In this document: positions 62,421 through 64,000 of the stretch, in pieces
How the letters are laid out: every line of letters begins with the position of its first letter
Numbering within the stretch: position 1 is the first letter of the stretch
Assembly (NCBI GenBank): GCA_964475415.1
Contig: CAYYWZ010000013.1
Coordinates: 1 to 64,000 of the forward strand
DNA length: 64,000 bases
Reading direction: 5' to 3'
Source of the DNA: CALCMJ01 sp964475415
Lineage (GTDB): Bacteria > Bacteroidota > Bacteroidia > Chitinophagales > Saprospiraceae
Made by a program: the position numbers and the translations under genes
Notes under the pieces: model-generated
The model's input: only the letters and a program-made list of their open reading frames with translations
What the model was told of the DNA's origin: nothing
The model's database searches: none

Positions 62421-64000
62421 ATGTTGATACGATTACTGTCAATCATATGTATATTATATTCTAGTTCCCTTGTTGGACAGGAGGGACTTTCTTTCTATGA
62501 AATAAAAGCAATTGTAATAGATAAAGAAACTACTACACCCTTGCCTTATGCTACCATCTTCAACCGACAACAACTTACTGGAACAGCAACTAATGAAAAT
62601 GGTTATTTCGAACTACCCGCTTGTAAGTTAGGTGATACACTACTAATCTCATACCTGGGATATGAAGAATATATCTATGTGGTTAGCAACCCTTCTCCTC
62701 AGACTATTGCTTTAGCACCGAACACACTTTTTATAGATGAAATCACAATCACTGCGGATGATAATTATCTCTATGATATGTTATCTAAAGTTTCTAAAAA
62801 CAAACGTACAAAAAGTAAGACCGCAAAAACTTATTTTTATCTTGAATCAGAGCTATTAGATAGCCAAGTAGAAATAATAGAAGCTTATTATAATGGAGAG
62901 TATACAGATCATACAATAGAAGAGCTTCACATAAAAAAAGGGCGGATAGCATCAAGACCCTTCGATAATAAATATTTCTTATCTGCTGAATCATCTAAAC
63001 TCTTTTCTATGCATAATCTATTTGAGCGAAGGAAAGATTTTCCCATCAATCCTTTTTCTCTAGGTAAACGTGCTTTGAAAAAAAAGTATTTTCTTGATTT
63101 AATTGAAAAATACAAACAGGGAGATTCTGAGATCTATGTGATAACTTACAAACCCAGAAATACTAATAATAACGCTTTTCAAGGTACCATATGGATAGAC
63201 CGCAATAGAAAAGAATTAAAAAAAATACACTTATCAATAACTGATACAGCGATACATCCTTTTATCCCGTGGCCAAGTAAAGAAAATGAAATATTGCAGG
63301 TGGATATGGATATTACGAAGACCTATTCAACAATCGATAGCGAAGCTTTCTTGGATGGGATAGACTTTATATATAATTTTAAATATCTAGATCGGTTGAA
63401 GCAAGAAGTAAGTGTGAAGACACAGGCTTACCTAAAGCCTTATGATTACAATGCTTCTTTTAGCATTCCTATGTTTGACTTTTCTAAGCAACTATTTGGA
63501 CTAGAGGACTATCGAGATATGTCAGTAGCTCCATATGATTCTATATTTTGGAATAATGTGAATGAGTTTAGACTATTCGAAAAGATAAATATGGTAGACA
63601 GCTTTATGGAAGATAACTATATGTCTGGTGGTAAATTAATTACAGCTGAAAGTGATGAAAAACTACAACTAGAATTCCCCTATCTGATATGGAATAAAGA
63701 CCGTATAGAAATGAAAGAAGCACCGCCTAAGGTTATTACTAGATCAATGAAAACGAAAGAATATGAAGCAGATAGATATCATCTAAACATAAAACTATAT
63801 ATGGATTGTAATACCATCTCCGATTTTTATAATTGTCAAACTGTGGCCATATTAGATCCAGTAGATAGTTACTTTCATTTTTATATGACGAACACCGAGC
63901 TAGCTTTTATCAATATGAATTTTGATCTCATGGAAATTCAAAGAAGAAAACTAGAGGAGGAAATAAATAGTTTAACCCAAGAGGACTTAGAAAAAAGAAA
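62421..64000 (+). CDS. CarboxypepD_reg-like domain protein (3' truncated by the window)
   Basis: The ORF starts with a signal peptide (MLIRLLSIICILYSSSLVG-Q) and is open to the window end, 526 codons so far. Residues about 28-100 form a CarboxypepD_reg-like beta-sandwich (VIDKETTTPLPYATIFNRQQLTGTATNENGYFELP ... LLISYLGYEEY), the module found at the N-terminus of Bacteroidota TonB receptors and of DUF5686-type proteins. No TonB plug is seen afterwards; the rest looks like the DUF5686-like class (YDMLSKVSKNKRTKSKTAKTYFYLES). The role is unknown. The true stop lies outside this window. Confidence 0.85.
   Translation, partial: MLIRLLSIICILYSSSLVGQEGLSFYEIKAIVIDKETTTPLPYATIFNRQQLTGTATNENGYFELPACKLGDTLLISYLGYEEYIYVVSNPSPQTIALAPNTLFIDEITITADDNYLYDMLSKVSKNKRTKSKTAKTYFYLESELLDSQVEIIEAYYNGEYTDHTIEELHIKKGRIASRPFDNKYFLSAESSKLFSMHNLFERRKDFPINPFSLGKRALKKKYFLDLIEKYKQGDSEIYVITYKPRNTNNNAFQGTIWIDRNRKELKKIHLSITDTAIHPFIPWPSKENEILQVDMDITKTYSTIDSEAFLDGIDFIYNFKYLDRLKQEVSVKTQAYLKPYDYNASFSIPMFDFSKQLFGLEDYRDMSVAPYDSIFWNNVNEFRLFEKINMVDSFMEDNYMSGGKLITAESDEKLQLEFPYLIWNKDRIEMKEAPPKVITRSMKTKEYEADRYHLNIKLYMDCNTISDFYNCQTVAILDPVDSYFHFYMTNTELAFINMNFDLMEIQRRKLEEEINSLTQEDLEKR

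Overview
The window is about 64 kb of AT-rich DNA from a Bacteroidota genome. The evidence is: a type IX secretion gene (porQ) plus remnants of T9SS type A sorting domains; a DUF2480 gene; a Reg_prop/Y_Y_Y sensor kinase; an ECF sigma/FecR pair with a C-terminal DUF4974-like domain; a promoter that exactly fits the Bacteroidota TTTG-N19-TAnnTTTG pattern; no obvious Shine-Dalgarno dependence; and several genes whose only plausible start is TTG. HEIGH-type metallopeptidases and beta-helix/SdrD-like secreted fragments would suit a Saprospiria-like member, but that placement is an inference. The window is mostly ordinary chromosome. No phage, plasmid, CRISPR array, rRNA or intact insertion sequence was seen.

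Layout. 0-9 kb: an uncharacterised Cys-cluster protein with a 21-bp repeat array upstream, a large sensor kinase, dnaE, and tRNA-Leu(GAG) followed by a GC-rich intergenic repeat. 9.5-13 kb: an MFS transporter and an MlaEF-type lipid ABC pair, divergent from an SDR. 13-15.6 kb: a dead ECF sigma gene beside an ECF sigma/FecR operon whose FecR gene is cut by a 100-N assembly gap. 15.7-25.4 kb: a TANGO2/NRDE protein, a GT-C-like membrane protein, an M43 protease, fabG, an acyl-CoA oxidase-like gene, a glycosyltransferase remnant and a TPR/beta-barrel protein. 25.4-28.4 kb: a graveyard of broken genes. An H-NOX (haem NO-binding) gene is split by a lipoprotein gene, its partner PAS kinase is truncated, and that kinase is fused to the tail of a T9SS-secreted protein. 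28.5-31.1 kb: a MoxR/VWA pair and a TraR/DksA-type zinc finger protein. 31.2-37.9 kb: scpB, DUF2480, ppiD, a MORN lipoprotein, porQ and an M23 peptidase. 38-40.3 kb: two tandem paralogous secreted alpha/beta hydrolases. 40.3-42.6 kb: a regulatory-looking interval with a terminator, a 36-aa membrane microprotein, an M57 protease and an orphan T9SS domain. 42.6-48.3 kb: an HGSNAT-like acyltransferase, an MFS transporter, DUF1835, an RNA pseudouridine synthase and dnaB. 48.3-50.9 kb: secreted-protein debris and a second GC-rich repeat. 51-59 kb: a NatAB-like ABC pair, an RlmI-like methyltransferase, an RDD protein, a PaaE-like reductase, a GT2 enzyme and an ABC-F ATPase. 59-64 kb: TlpA, a DUF6029-like protein, an Omp28-like lipoprotein and a right-truncated CarboxypepD_reg protein.

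How it works together. Envelope functions dominate: lipid transport, periplasmic folding (ppiD), T9SS (porQ), wall hydrolysis (M23), and many lipoproteins and outer-membrane barrels. Core replication and segregation genes (dnaE, dnaB, scpB) are interspersed. The most informative parts are the decayed loci. An NO/haem-sensing two-component module has been destroyed in several steps, and the gene inserted into it has codon usage (ATT/TTA rich) unlike the ATA/CTA-rich host genes.
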